Below, one piece after another: positions 1 to 12,546 of a stretch of 64,000 nt of DNA. Made by a program: the position numbers and the translations under genes. How positions within the stretch are numbered: position 1 is the stretch's first letter; each line of letters starts with the position of its first letter. Below the pieces are notes generated by a model. The model made no database searches and had not been told where the DNA came from. It saw only the letters and a list, made by a program, of their open reading frames with translations. This DNA is from Amborella trichopoda. Its lineage: Eukaryota; Streptophyta; Magnoliopsida; Amborellales; Amborellaceae. Location: contig NW_006495778.1 of NCBI RefSeq assembly GCF_000471905.2, positions 2,494,765-2,558,764 on the forward strand, read 5' to 3'.

Positions 1-42
1 GCATTCAACCGATTTTGTTTAACATTGTGTATGTAGCTATAC

Positions 43-1167
43 GTGCTCCAACATCTCTCTGCATATGAGGAATTAACACTTTGTGACAATACCTTCACCG
101 CAATTGCATGCAATTCTGAAGTACCACCATCATACATGTCCCACCATGACACTGCTTCCATAGAACCCTTATCAACAATAGATAGGGAGACAGCGAAAAC
201 CCCTCTATTCCCAAGAAATCGCCAATTTGTTGCCGCAGCTTCCTCGTTCCATATCATCTAGAATCGGTACATCAAGGACTGTGTGGTAACATGCATAAAC
301 TTCTGGGTCCTGGTGGGGCTTCATCATCCTTTCACCCCCAGGTGCTGGTGTAGCCAACCACTCTCGTGAATAATACTTAGGACTGAGAAGGAATGCCAAA
401 CAATGCAACCGAAGATTTGATCGGTTCCAATGAGCCACGGCCAAAGTCTTCACCCTCTGAAATAACACAAGATCGTCATATAGGGCCACCACAATTTCCC
501 CCAACATAGTATCCACGCACTCGTATGCATCTCCCACGACAACCCTGTTGCTATTTACAAACTTTATAGTCTTCCATTTTGACCTTGTAAAAGACAATAT
601 CAATTTATTCATCTTCTAGTATTCGTCGTCCATGATAGTATCATGAACGATACTATGTTGATTATCTGATGTGCCTCATTTCAAACCTTCCCACTCACTA
701 CCCAACACTAAAGACGTCAAGGCAACTCTCACTTCCATCAATCTCCTCAACATGATATAGTGATACTAAAACCTCATCTTCTCAGCCTTAAAAATTTCTA
801 AGTTAGAATGGGTCCGAAAAATGTACAGGCATCTTGTATGATTATGAATGTACTTTACGACTGCCTTTGCATGCTTACATTGTTTACGAACGAAAGCAAA
901 AGATGGATTTTTCTTATTTTTGTCAACAATATCCTTCATTAGTAGACTCAAAGTATGAGCCAAGCAACCCGACCAAAAAATGTGAGAATGACGACGTTGA
1001 ATTATTGCACCTTCACCTTTGCAATTGGCCACATTGTCAGTTACGACTTGAACCACATTATATGGTTCAATCGACTCTATGGCTTTCAAAAGGATATCAG
1101 CAATCACTTGGCTAGTCTTTTCAACTGATGAAGGGGCGAGTTGGTGTTCCAGTGCTAGCTTTGCCAA
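43..1167 (-). pseudogene. hAT transposase A (DUF659 to pre-dimerisation part)
   Basis: The upper piece (766-1167) reads VVQVVTDNVANCKGEG and HIFWSGCLAHTLSLLMKDI, the DUF659 / RNase H-like core in which D and the C-x2-H context are typical of plant hAT transposases. The lower piece (205-612) reads VAHWNRSNLRLHCLAFLLSP and VYACYHTVLD, the helical part before the dimerisation domain; it is broken below 205. Stops and a frameshift separate the pieces. Confidence 0.75.
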
Positions 1168-1437
1168 CCACGTTCTCCCCTAGATGATACACAAACACAT
1201 GTCGATGCCACCATCTTTCCTTCATGCACAACATGCAGCCTTGTAGCTACGACACTGCCTATAGGCCCCTATATCGCACACTATCATCGCTTGAGCTTGA
1301 GAAAACCCAAACTCTTCTAATGGCTAAACAATCTACGTAGTGACACCTGACTCTTCCTAAATGGTATTGAAGTACTCCTAATGTTTAAAAAGTCTACCCA
1401 GTGACACCTGACCCACTCACCCCTTCAATACTTCAGA

Positions 1438-2050
1438 AACTTGATTCAAAATATGTTAGAATCACGATTCTACACAGCAACATATCTAGATACCACATAT
1501 GTCAGAAACTCAAATCAAGTGATGTCGGAAACTCGATTCCACTATTGTAATTCTCGGTCTCAAACCAGCATGGATCTCTGATCGATATACTTCAGAAACT
1601 TGATTCCAAATATGTTAGAAACACGATTCTATAGATGATGGAAACTCGATTCCAAATATGTTAGAGTCATGATTCCATAAATGATGGAAACTCGATTCTG
1701 CATATGTTGGAAACTCGATTCCATATATGATGGAAACTTGATTCCGCATATGTCGGAAACTCGATTCCATAGATGACAAAAACTCGATTCCGCATATTAA
1801 TGAAACTCGACACTTGGAGTGTCGAACCCAAGGGGATGGGAATCTCGATTCCAAGGAGGCCAAAATCTCGATTCCATATCTGGATGAAACTTTGACCTAT
1901 TCCAATGGATACTCGATTCCTGAAAATTAGGAATCTCGTTCCCAGCGATTCCTATTGTACGGACAACGATTCCTGCAACGGGAAACTTCTGGCCAGGTGC
2001 GATTCCGCGATTCTGGTTCCTGAAACGATTCAGGTTCCCAGGCGTTTCCA
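1438..2050. repeat. Subterminal repeats built on GAAACTCGATTCC
   Basis: About 20 imperfect copies of a GAAACTCGATTCC word, many spaced by about 30 bp with AT-rich spacers such as ATATATGATG. Toward 1900-2050 the word shortens to CGATTCC. This fits hAT subterminal repeats, which in characterised hATs bind transposase; binding here is inferred. Confidence 0.8.
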
Positions 2051-2481
2051 ACAACTATGATATAAGCCAAGGAAATAATGGTCATATTTAGTTTATTTGG
2101 CTATTTTCATAACACATATATCTCTATATGATCCCATGGTGTGATGATTGAATAACCATTGCCCTCGCCATCTGTTTAGAGATTTGCATGCTTCATGTCT
2201 ATCTTCTAGGATTTAGAATTTAACACACCAATCCTGGTTTGGAAAGGTGTTGAGTTTTCTTCAGATCCCTTCGTTCCAATAAATCAGATCCAAATTTCAA
2301 CATATTTTAAAAGGGGCTACTCAAAAATACCAATGTATTTTATTAGGAGGAAAGAATTCACTCCTAGCCATGGGTTTGTTGACTTCTTGCTGCCTTGCTT
2401 CCATGAGATTACAATGATTCCTTTGGTTCAAGCTCACATATTTTCCTATTACAAGAAATGTCATGCCTAGCCAGGTAGGCG

Positions 2482-2700
2482 ATGCATGCTGGCCTTGGCG
2501 TACCATATGATAGCAGGCTACACAACCTGAATTCCTACTTCCTAAACCTACAACCTACCCCAAATCCAGCGATATTTTCTCGTACAGTTCCCATTGACAT
2601 TCACCCCCCTAAACCTTATATCATCAAAGACAAATGTTCCTACTGTGAAACACTGCCCAACAAATACATATTAACACCTTGTAATGTTTTGTGATCCTAC
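2482..2700 (+). pseudogene. Short ORF resembling half a RING finger
   Basis: A 70-codon frame whose end reads KDKCSYCETLPNKYILTPCN, giving a C-x2-C then P-x-C spacing like the start of a PEX2-type RING finger. The frame stops two codons later where the next Cys would be expected, and the usual His is absent. Upstream residues match nothing I know. Weak call; chance is possible. Confidence 0.2.
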
Positions 2701-3394
2701 CTTTCATCTCCACTAGTTTTGATGGCTGGCTTGCCCAATTTACGGAGCTTGTCTTCTAAACTCCGCCACTAGACTGTAGCTGACTCCTTTAATTTTAGCT
2801 TTAACAAATCTGATTTTTCTGGCCTCATGCATATTGTACCAGTCATGGTAGTCTTGTATACTAGTAAACCAGTCTAAAAGAGGTGGAGGATCCATTCTTT
2901 CATAGAAATCAACATCCTCGAGGCAAATTATAGTTGCTCTATCATCATGATCATCGTGATCATCATCATCATCACACGTTGAGTTAGGTAAAATTTTTCT
3001 AGGGTTTAATTTAAGTCAAATCTTAGGGATAACTTGAGCTTTAGTGTAGCTTTTGAGCTAGTTTGTTAGTGTTTGGGGAGGTATGACTAGAGTTGATGGA
3101 AAATTTTGAATGAGTGACGATTTTAGTTGTGGGGAATCGTAGTTGGGGATGTGTCACACAAGAAGGGAAAGAAGCCGCTAACTTGTTCAGGAGACCCTTT
3201 CAGTCTTAAGCAAGTGTTGTGGAATCACTCTCTACAAAAAGAGTTGGGGAATCTCCCATTTAAAGCTGGCCTCTCACTACAATTAAAAACCCAAATTTTA
3301 TTTTTAAAACAATTTACTTCTTGGCTAATGACATGTACATCAATTTATAGTGGTTCCTGAATTCCAATCTACCCATATTTGGACTTATAAACAA

Positions 3395-3757
3395 TCAAGA
3401 AAGCTTTCTAATCAAACTTAAAGCAAATTCTACTCCATGTAGTATAGAACGTTAGTTCCTAGAGAGACTAACTTCAAATCCATTACAACTAGGAAATAAT
3501 AGAAGAAAGGTATGCTGTTAATTTGGGAATCCACGAAATAATGAAACCAAATCCTAATCTACTCTAATAAGCTTTCTAATCAAACTTAAAGATAGTTCTA
3601 ATCCATGTAGGAAAGAACATTAAGCTCTCTAGGAGACTAACTTTTAGTTCCTAGAGAGACTAACGTCAAACCCATTACAACTAGGAAATAATGGAAGAAA
3701 GGTATTCTATTAATTTGGGAATCCATTAAATAATGAAACCAAATCCTAATATACTCT
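3395..3757. repeat. Two-unit tandem repeat, about 171-190 bp per unit
   Basis: The segment beginning AGCTTTCTAATCAAACTTAA at about 3399 recurs at about 3570, and both units end in CAAATCCTAAT.TACTCTAAT. The second unit carries an extra partial copy of AGAGACTAACTT. Confidence 0.85.
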
Positions 3758-5699
3758 AATTGGAACCACATGGTCGTTTACTTTTCCTAGGAGGTCCTTA
3801 TACGGATTCACACCCCAACTTGTGTTTCTTTTGTTTAATGTGGGGTCCTTTATGGGCCCCTCCTTGACACGCCATCTCTTGGCTCTCTTGGGCTTGGGTG
3901 CTATGCCATCAATATGGGTAGAGAAAAATCGGTGGATTTTCCATAACACTGAATTCATATTATCAAGTGTTACTGATCATATCAAGTCCATGGTTATCTC
4001 TTGGGCTCTATAACTTGAAAAGAGTTTTTAGCTACTCATCCTTATTGGGGTTTTTATGGTCTTTAAAGTCAGTGGGAGCACGTAAATATAAACTATAGTG
4101 GATTATACACTTCAGTGGGTATATGTGTTAGCTGACTGACTTAGGGTTAGGTAGTCTATGGCCTAGGTCATGTCTTAAAGCCTTACCCCTAGGCAATAAG
4201 GCCCTACCAAAAAGAGTTTTCAGTGTGTCATCTCTTGTTGAGGTTGGCAAGATGCCCAAGGATGGTTTGTGGGCTAGAAGATCTGTGTGGTATCATGTGT
4301 GCAAATGTAGCTATGTGAGAGCTGGCTAAATCCTCAACAAACTTCTGTATGGTATATACACATGACAACTGCATTATCGGTAAGCAACCCTAAAAAGGGA
4401 TACGTGTACATGGGCCTAGAGAGAGTCCCCCTTGCATAATAGTGATATGTGTGTGTGACTTGCTCTTAAGGTAGTAAACTTGTAATTCACATTCTAGGAT
4501 TGTGGGTCTACTATTTATTGGCCAACTTTTGAAGAGCCAATCATGAGCCCCTGCATGAGACTATGGGTCATGGGTCTCGTTGGGTCGGTTTGAGAAGATA
4601 GTTAAGGATCATGGTGATTGGGTTGGGTGGATTGCCTTGATAGTCTCTTATCTTGACCCATTAGTACCAATCCACTTATAAATATTTTATTTTTCAGTGA
4701 GAAATATTTATGTGAATTTTAGAATTTTTGTAGAACTTCAAAAATTAATTTCAGCTGTAAATTCCGTAAAAAGGGTATATCCAAAAATTATGGTTGCGTG
4801 GAGGGGCATGTGTGGGGCCCTTGGATTCAGCCCCACATGTGTGCCACACTACATGGGTGGGGCATGGAGCCCATGGGGGGCCCACACCTCCCACATGGGG
4901 TGGCATGCCTCCCTCTTATTTTTAAGTTTTATTTCATTAAAAAGGTTGTTTTAAGTTATGGAAATGTTTTTTTAAAAAGAGATGATGTCCTTTTTTTGTG
5001 GGAGTTAGTTTTGGATAATATTATATGATCATATCTTTATCTTTATCTTTGAATTCCTACAATCTTGAGAGATATGGGAATTCTAGAATATTAAATTTAG
5101 ATGGGTCTTATTCTAGTTTGACTAGAAGTGGATATGGGTAAAAGATTAAAGGGATAAGGTTCCTAGCAGTGTTCTAAATAACGGCAGGCAGCGCGGCTTG
5201 GGGGGGGGTTCCTGGCCACCCAGCGCCTAGGCGGTGGCCCAGATAGAATAAGAAGGGTAGGTGGAAGGGTAGGTGGTATCTGATCGAATTGTTTTAAGGT
5301 CCAGATTTTATATAAAAACTAAAACATGCATACTGAGGCATATAACACATTAATAATGCATAACATTTAATCCATCCATTGTCCATGATCCATACACTTC
5401 ATACCATTAGTGCATAGTCCATACACAGTAAAAAAAATGGATATTGAGGCAAGGTCCAAAGTATTTGAGATTTGGAGAGTTAGTTAATGATACATTAAGA
5501 AAAATAGGAAAATATAATTCAACATACAAGATTTTCAAATTCAGCCATCAACTCATCATCAAGAAAAGGAAAAAAATAACACAGTCCATAGTCCACATAT
5601 AATCCATGACTCTATACTCCATAGTCCATAGATACACATAAGAGGAGGAAAAGAAAAAGGAAATAAATATATACTTGAAGACTTAAAAGAGTCTTCAGT

Positions 5700-8295
5700 C
5701 ATCTTCATAAAAAGTAGGGTCATATGCATCGGAGTCGAGCCTATCATCATCAGAATCATCTTCCTCCTCAACATAATGGTCGTCCTCCTTTGTTTATTAT
5801 GAATCTGCCTGTGCTTTCTCCTCTTCCTCCGCCACCCTCGTCCTCTATGAAGCTGATCTAGAGGTCCTAAGAGGGTCGGCTCCTCTTCCTTAGTCATCCA
5901 TGACCATGTCCCATCTCAATCCTTCATGCCCCTCGACCTCATCATCGTCAACCAATCACTGCATGGCATTGTCCATATGTTTTATTCTAAGGGGTTCTCT
6001 CTTATCCCTCTTCGTAAACCTCTTCTTCAAGTGTCAATTGAACTTCACATAAACTAGGTCATTTAACCTCTTTGATTCAAGCTTGTTTCTTTTCTTTGTA
6101 TTAATCTATATGAAAATGATAAACACATACAATAAAATCAAATGAAACTAATTAATATCACAATTGACATAGTAATCAGTAATTATTAATACAAATTAGT
6201 AAACTGTAAAGTAATAAAATAACTTATGCTCCTAGCTGGACGAGGTAGTGTTAGATTCAAGATCTGAAATGCAACTTTTGTAAGTTTGGAGCACTACACC
6301 CATGTTGGCTCTACCAGTTGGCTACAAATTGATTATAAATTACGATTATATATGAAACATAAAAAACAAACAACAAAAATGAAACTTGAACTTGAAGACT
6401 GGGTTAAGTATATTATTATTACCTGGATCAATTTTGTTCCTTTTTCTTATCGTCATTGTACTCCCAAAAGATTTCAATGCGCAGTTGTAAATTCTTAATT
6501 CATCAGCGCATATAATGTCTTGGATATCCTGATTAGGGACTAACATATCTGGACACTTACTAAATCCAGTCATAATGGTGTCATTTCTCTGTATATTCTT
6601 ATTAGCATAATAAAAAGCTGGGTTCAAATAATAACCAACTACATGCAACAGTCGATGTAGTTGCCTATCCCACTTCTTATCAATAATCTCTCAAACTAGC
6701 TCATAGAGGCTCTCATCATTACCCAAATTATGGGCTATCTCTCTCATGCAACTTTTCATTGCCTCATATATGAAGCCCTTGGAGAGCTTGTCACTGTCAA
6801 CCATATGAAGGACATTTACAAGAGGAAAAAATACCTTAAGAATGCCATTGACCCCTTGCCAAAAGGCGTTAGGACAATATTTCTCTCTTTCTTCCCTTTC
6901 TGATCCTTGGCCTACTTGCATGCTCTCCAATCATCAGAGGTGAACATCTGCCTCAACTAGAATCTCTTCAAATGTATGCTATGTAGACATAGGTCGTCAT
7001 CATCATCAGAGCATTTTCCTAACTATTTGGGGTTGGCTATACAAATCCTGGTCCGCCTTCAGTATTCATAGAAAGTGTTATATTGGCTGCCAACCTAACA
7101 TAACCCGCTTACTTTACCTAAGCTTCAGACGAGTTAAGGGAAAGTTTAAGATCCTCACCCTTCTTAGGCCACTATGTAAAAATAGATTCCAGGCAGCAAA
7201 TCTCGTGGCCCCCAGCCTCACAATTTCCTCTGTCTTTGTAAATTTGCGCATCATGCTAAGGGTGAGGTGTGGTTATAAATGTTATTTGTAGCTAACCTAG
7301 AGCCTCAGGCATGTGGTCTATGTTGTGTGCTGCGTATGGTGTCCAAAAAATATAATGGTAAGCTAGGCGCAACAAATTAGCGACAACGTTAGGAGCAACA
7401 GTATTTGTTACAACCTGTATAACATGTTTCTCGCCAACCTCCTTGATGCCCTTCTCAAACACTTTAAATATGTAATGGGCATCATGGCTTAGTAGAGCGA
7501 AAAAAACAATCCCGAAAGGACAATTCACCAACAAATGCATCTGACTTCTTCTCTCCTTGTCACTCCAAGTATCAGTCATTATAGACATCCCATATTGGGC
7601 TTATGCATCCTTTTGCGACTCCACAATCTCCCTTGTGATATTCACCTCTTTTTTCAAAAGAGGCTGAAAGCTCATATGGGTTTGGGAGCTTCAACCCAGG
7701 TCGAAATTGTCCAATTGCCTCTATGAAGGTGTAGAAGTTCTTAGGAGGGCGACATTAAAAGGGATGCCTGCCTCGTAAAACCACCATGCAATATATTGAG
7801 CAGTTCTCTCTCATACTCTCTTCTTTTTTTATTCTATTTCATGGTCATTTGCTTCTTGGTTTTCTCACCTGCAACCTCAGGGTCAGGCGGGGATAAAAAA
7901 GAAATCCATAGGCCCGTTAACCTGAGGTCTTTTAGGTCCCCCCCACCCCTAGATCCAATTGCAACTCCCTTTCCTTTCTTAGACTGGGACATAGCAAACT
8001 GCTTCACCTCATCACGCTTGTCATTATCATAAATACAATGCATGCCTCTTTATTTTCTTTTTTATTTGTACTTTATGCATATAATTTTTAATCTCCTCCC
8101 TAATCGTATCAGAAACTTTTTTATAAGGGGCAGTATCCCTTCTTATACTGGCAAGATGTTTCTTGAACCGGTTTATACCCCCATTTATATCCTTCTCACA
8201 ATAATTACATGTTATACATTTTTATATAAAGGATTCGGGTTATAGTCGTATTTCCAACTCAGATCACCACTTCTATTAAAACCCAAAGAAGACAT
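5700..8295 (-). pseudogene. hAT transposase B (BED finger, DUF659, dimerisation)
   Basis: Starts at the ATG at 8295 with SSLGFNRSGDLSWKYDYNP, the BED zinc-finger start, then a degenerate C-N-Y-C and RFKKHLAS. DUF659 begins at 7588 (SIMTDTWSDKERR) and includes QVVTNTVAPN and HYIFWTPYAAHN. A helical part follows at 6691-6930. The dimerisation region near 6240-6330 still shows W-W and APNLQKL. The acidic tail lies near 5700-5900. Several stops, a frameshift and an inserted SINE (6993-7171) break it. Confidence 0.75.
6993..7171 (-). mobile_element. SINE-like repeat, copy 1
   Basis: Minus-strand body starts TGGCCTAAGAAGGGTGAGG and ends in a short (GAT)n tail. It is flanked by direct repeats CTATGTAGACATAG (6979-6992) and CTATGTAAAAATAG (7172-7185), 12 of 14 matching. 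Related to the copy at 27716-27920. It interrupts transposase B. Confidence 0.75.
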
Positions 8296-8852
8296 CTCAA
8301 AATAGCAAAAGCAATTTGAAATACAAAGTTTTTTCTATTGACCTTGATTGCTTGATATTCAAACTTCCACTTTTGAGATGTCTCTCAATATCACGTGCTT
8401 CCAAAAAACTCTCTAATAAGTTTAAAAAGATGTTGAAAGCAAATCCAAACTAAAAGGATGATGTTTGGATTATTTTTCGAAACTTTGACAATTCCGTCGA
8501 TCTTATATAAATTGCAAATTTCACTTTTGTGTTGTTTATCTCTTTCTAAATGTCATAAATGGGGTTTAGGTTTAGGTTGTGAGAGAACCTAACCCCCTCC
8601 CTCTCCCCCTCCCTTGGCCCTTTTCGCTCCTTAATTTAGACAAAAGAAGATGAAAATGCATTTTTGTCCCCGGCCGGACGGATGCCTTAGGTGGCCACCC
8701 AGGGCTAGGCGATGGGGTGGGCATCCGCCTAGGTGGGCGCCTGAGGAGCCCCCACTCGGGGGTGTTGCCTAGGCTTGGACTTGGGCTTTGTGCCCAACCC
8801 CCTTGCCCGCCTAAGCGCTAGGCGGGCTGTTCTTTAAATCGCTGGTCCCTGA

Positions 8853-9539
8853 TGTTCCTCCCTAAATCATGATGGCTTATTCATAGGATGGATTCTCAAA
8901 TTTAAATCTCACTTACTCCATAGATTTCCTAAATCCTACTGGTCATGATGAGTCACAATTGGATAGGCATACCTAGGGCCCTTGACGCCTTTATAAGGGA
9001 GGGTTCCCCCTTCAATCTGTACACAATGTTCGAGCCCCTCTCTATCTCTCTTGATTCTCTCTCCACACCCCATTCTCACTTTCATCTTTCTAGCTCTCTC
9101 TCTCTCCCCCTTCTCTATCTAAGTGCATGCCAACCCCTTAAAAATCAAGGGGTGGCACCGCCCACCCACAAGGGCGAGAAAAAGGGGGGCACACCAAGCC
9201 CTAAATTTGTAAAGGGGAGGTGCCACCTGGTGGCATGCCCCATAGAATTAAAAAGGGGTGAGAGGTATTGCCTAAAGAAGCGTTTTGGCTTAGAAAATTC
9301 AGCGACGCTAATAGGATAAGAGTGCGCCATCAATCAGAAATCAAATGTGGGCTATACTGAGTCCTATGGGGTTAACCCTAGGCATATTCAAGTAAGTGTT
9401 CCCGGCTGTTTACTTTTATTTTTCAGTCATAAGTGTGTTTAATTAAATTTTTAAGATCATTATGTATGTTTAAATTTTTAGTAGAAGCTTGTTTTTCAAT
9501 CCTGGATTACTTGATAGTGAAAACGAAATCCTAGGTTGT
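8853..9539. other. Intergenic stretch, no gene seen
   Basis: CT-rich at 9040-9125, otherwise unremarkable. Open frames here have no family features. Confidence 0.5.
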
Positions 9540-9547
9540 ATTTAGGG

Positions 9548-11152
9548 CAGTGTTAGAAACACCGGCCGGTTAGAATCGAAACCGGCCGGTTAGATCGGAG
9601 CCGCTAGGGCCCCAATTCCGGTTAGGACCGGTTTGGAGTGTATAATATCATAAGGTACACCCCTTAAAATGTCCAAACACCGGCCGGTTAGGGGTTGAAC
9701 CGGCCGTGTTTTTGTCTAACTAGCTAGTTTTCTGCTAACCGGACCGGTTAGCTAATAAATTGGGTGTTTTTTACAAATAACGGTTATGTGACTATAACAG
9801 TATTATTTTGAAATAGTGGCCACTATATGTAGTCGACACCCATTTTTTATTGTATAGTACCTTTTTTTATTTGTTTTCCTACCAGTTTTTGGCTTTTTTC
9901 ATGCCTTATCACTGTGAATCACTATCTAATGTCTATAAAACAAGAAATTTGGTTTGAAACATCGAAAAAAAAAGAGTTCATTGGGGTTGAAATGGCGGAT
10001 TTTCACGGGTTTTGAAAATTTCTGCCATTCTTTCAATAATCTCTTTAAAAGCGAATGGTTCTGGATGATATTTGGGGGGTTTGATAGACAACTGAAGCAT
10101 TTACTAGATTTGTGTTTCAATTTGTTCAAGCAATGAAAGATTGTGGGTTGATTTTGGCCCGAAATGCTGCTGCTCAAAGAACCTGTGTTCGATCCAAAAA
10201 CGCAGATTTTTTCATCAATTTATTGGTCGTTCTTTATCAAATTGAGTTGTGGATTTTGATCATCAAGGCCTCATCTATCAAATAAAATAGGTATGTTTAT
10301 TTATGATTGAGTAAATTTTTTTATATGAATTTTTTTTTTGCATGATGTCATGAAAATTTCGTAGATCTGAAATTTCATCCATTTTTTCAATTAAATAAGA
10401 AATACTGAATATTTTTTATGAGATTTGGTACGTTTAGAAGATGATCTAAGCCTTACAATGCATGAGACTTGATTTGTTCGATTATCTAAACATTGGGGAT
10501 CGTTTCTTGCTTGAAATGTTGCTCGATTTTAGGGGTTTTTGAGAATCAATTTTTCTAAAAAAATTATTTTGCTTAATAAAATTATGTTCTTTGATGAATA
10601 TGGGAAGTGTTTTTATATTTTGCTTAATAAAGTTTTTGATAAAATTATGTTTTTTGATAAAACTATGTTTTTTGATCAATATGACAAAAAAATCAATTCT
10701 TCTTTTTTTAATGTTATATTGTTTTTCTAACAAAAATAAAAGAAGTGGATGATAATGTCGCTCAATCTTTTGCTCGATTTTTTTTTGCTCTAATTTTTTA
10801 ATTAATTTTTTTTAATTGCATGATGTAGTTCTATTTGTAATAATGGAAATGGGACATTTTGGTTTTTTAAGTGCATGAAAAATTTTTGATTGCCTTCTTT
10901 TCAATGAAACACTACACCATTTCCTTGTATGTGCTTGGGCTTCTCAAATTTGTTTTCTTAAGGTAAATGTAGGTAATAAAATAAATACACTAAATCTATG
11001 TTTTTCTTTATTTTTTATTTTTATTTTTTTTAAGGGATTTTTTACCCTTTTTTTTTAAAAAAAATCTATCGGACCGGTTAGTCTGCTTTCAATTCTAACC
11101 GCTCCCGGCCCCATGTCCGGTTAACTGTTTCGGTTCAATTTTGCGAACACTG
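9548..11152. mobile_element. Non-autonomous hAT C with perfect 8-bp duplication
   Basis: Flanked by ATTTAGGG at 9540-9547 and 11153-11160. Inward ends are CAGTGTTAGAAACACCGG and CAGTGTTCGCAAAATTG. Both subterminal zones are rich in ACCGGCCGGTTAG / CCGGTTA words. The 1605-bp interior is AT-rich with no transposase, so it must move, if at all, with help from another hAT. Confidence 0.93.
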
Positions 11153-11469
11153 ATTTAGGGTTTTATTTCTTCTTTACAGCTGTGTATTGTGGCGCTTCTA
11201 CATGGAATTCATATTGATTAATAAAATAAAAAGAGAATTTTTATACTTCCTTGAATTCCACATAGCCACTCAATCCTTGGACCTGGTAAGTTAGTGGGCT
11301 ATCATCATCTGAACTAGCCTTAGGGGTTTCTGCATATCCGCTATATGGAGGCCACTGCCAAAAGGAAGGATCAAACTTAAACTTTCATGGGTGCTCTTTT
11401 GGAAACCCATGGCCAGCCCGAATTGGTTGGGTATCTAGAAACCATTTTGGGAAGTCCCTTCTCTCCTCA

Positions 11470-11907
11470 AGGCTCAATGGCTGTCGGACATTACCCTTGC
11501 TGAGACACTTGTACTCCTGGATGGTCTATGAAGCTTGAAGAGCTAGGCTCGCAGTTTTTAGTGGAAGCTGGCTCTCAAAATGTCATTGCATGGGTTACCC
11601 AAGTCTTGTCATGTCCTCGGATACTCCATCGCTTTTTGGCATTATTGCAGAATTGTGATCTGCCATTCTGATCTCCTTTGGACATATTTGGAGGGAAGCT
11701 AATTAAGCTGCCAGTGCTTTAGCTATATTGGAGTTTCTCGCCCCAATCTGTTTGTGAAAAGATCAGTGGATGATTGATCCTAACATTCTCCCTCCTTTTC
11801 ATAGGGAAATGTTTTAACAAACTCTTGCATCATATGCATTTTTTGTATGCGGAGAATTGTACATCCTCATTTATCAATAGAAAAAGCCATTGATTGGAAA
11901 AAAAAAG
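11470..11907 (+). mobile_element. LINE 3' fragment (RNase H tail) with poly(A)
   Basis: Reads VEAGSQNVIAWVTQV then, after frameshifts, GVSRPNLFV, the usual C-terminal RNase H-like tail of plant L1-type LINEs. It ends at an A9 run near 11899-11907. Sequence between 11161 and 11470 may belong to it but shows no clear motif. Confidence 0.65.
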
Positions 11908-12546
11908 TCATGTACTTTCCTGTGTTATGTTCTCTGCCTCTATAATATGGTCATCATTTTTTCTCATAATCTGCTAGGACTTAGATGTATGATTTGGTCT
12001 GAGTTTAGGCTCATCAATTATCCACATATGGAAGTAGGATTTGCACTTCAAGAGCATTTGGAGGATCTCCCTTATTGAATGCTTAAGGTGCAGCTGATGG
12101 GCTCCTGTTTTGTGGATCCTCATAAGTAATAATTTTGTAATATGTTTAGGGATGAGTTCTCTCCTCTCTTCTCTTTGTGATTTGTGGTCCAGCCATCACT
12201 GCCTACACAATAGAAAAGTGAGTATTCGTAATTCATATACAGCTATTACAAAGCTCCCAAGCTGGATGAGACGATGCTGCATGAATGTATGGGAGAGATT
12301 CCCTAGACGGAGCACAATAAGATAACCATCAAGGAATAAAATATTCTTTTGAAAATGTGAATAGCCATCGTCTCAGAAATTTTGTTCTATAGAGTCTGCA
12401 ATATTATGAAGTATGAAAATGGGTTAGCATGTTTATTTGATGCTCAATTTGACGTATTTGCAAGTATTCAAAAGTCGTAGACTTGCATTATGTTCAAAGA
12501 GCTGTGATTTGATAGTGGATTTGATAGGTTTCTCTGTCATCTACAG
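11908..12546 (+). other. Probable intron before the thioesterase exons
   Basis: No coding match. It ends in the CTACAG acceptor used by the exon at 12547. The preceding family exon (with GFSQGG and SGW motifs) was looked for here and not seen. Confidence 0.45.

Larger units (their letters stand above)
1..2059 (-). mobile_element. hAT transposon A, decayed, cut by the window start
   Basis: Minus-strand transposase pieces at 766-1167 and 43-612 are followed, toward higher coordinates, by a repeat block and an apparent terminus at about 2059 (inward CATAGTTGTTGGAAACG on the minus strand). No BED zinc finger was found, so the N-terminal part is lost. The other end lies outside the window, so no target duplication can be checked. 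Confidence 0.7.
2060..5158. other. Intergenic stretch without a recognised gene
   Basis: AT-rich, no intact protein family. It holds the RING-like remnant at 2482-2700, a short (ATC)n at 2941-2975, the tandem repeat at 3395-3757 and a GC-rich palindromic patch at 4795-4912 with repeated GGGGCCC / CCCATGGG words. Confidence 0.6.
5167..8844 (-). mobile_element. hAT transposon B with decayed transposase
   Basis: Ends read inward CAGTGTTCTAAATAAC (left) and CAGCGATTTAAAGAAC (right), a degenerate inverted repeat. The flanking 8 bp are GTTCCTAG (5159-5166) and GTCCCTGA (8845-8852), matching at 5 of 8, so the duplication has decayed. Both ends carry GC-rich CCTAGGCG-type repeats (5185-5235 and 8670-8830). 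The minus-strand transposase spans the interior. Confidence 0.75.

Noticed and set aside
8945-9319. 124-codon plus-strand frame
   Set aside because: Built on CT-rich and purine-rich low-complexity sequence without any recognised motif.
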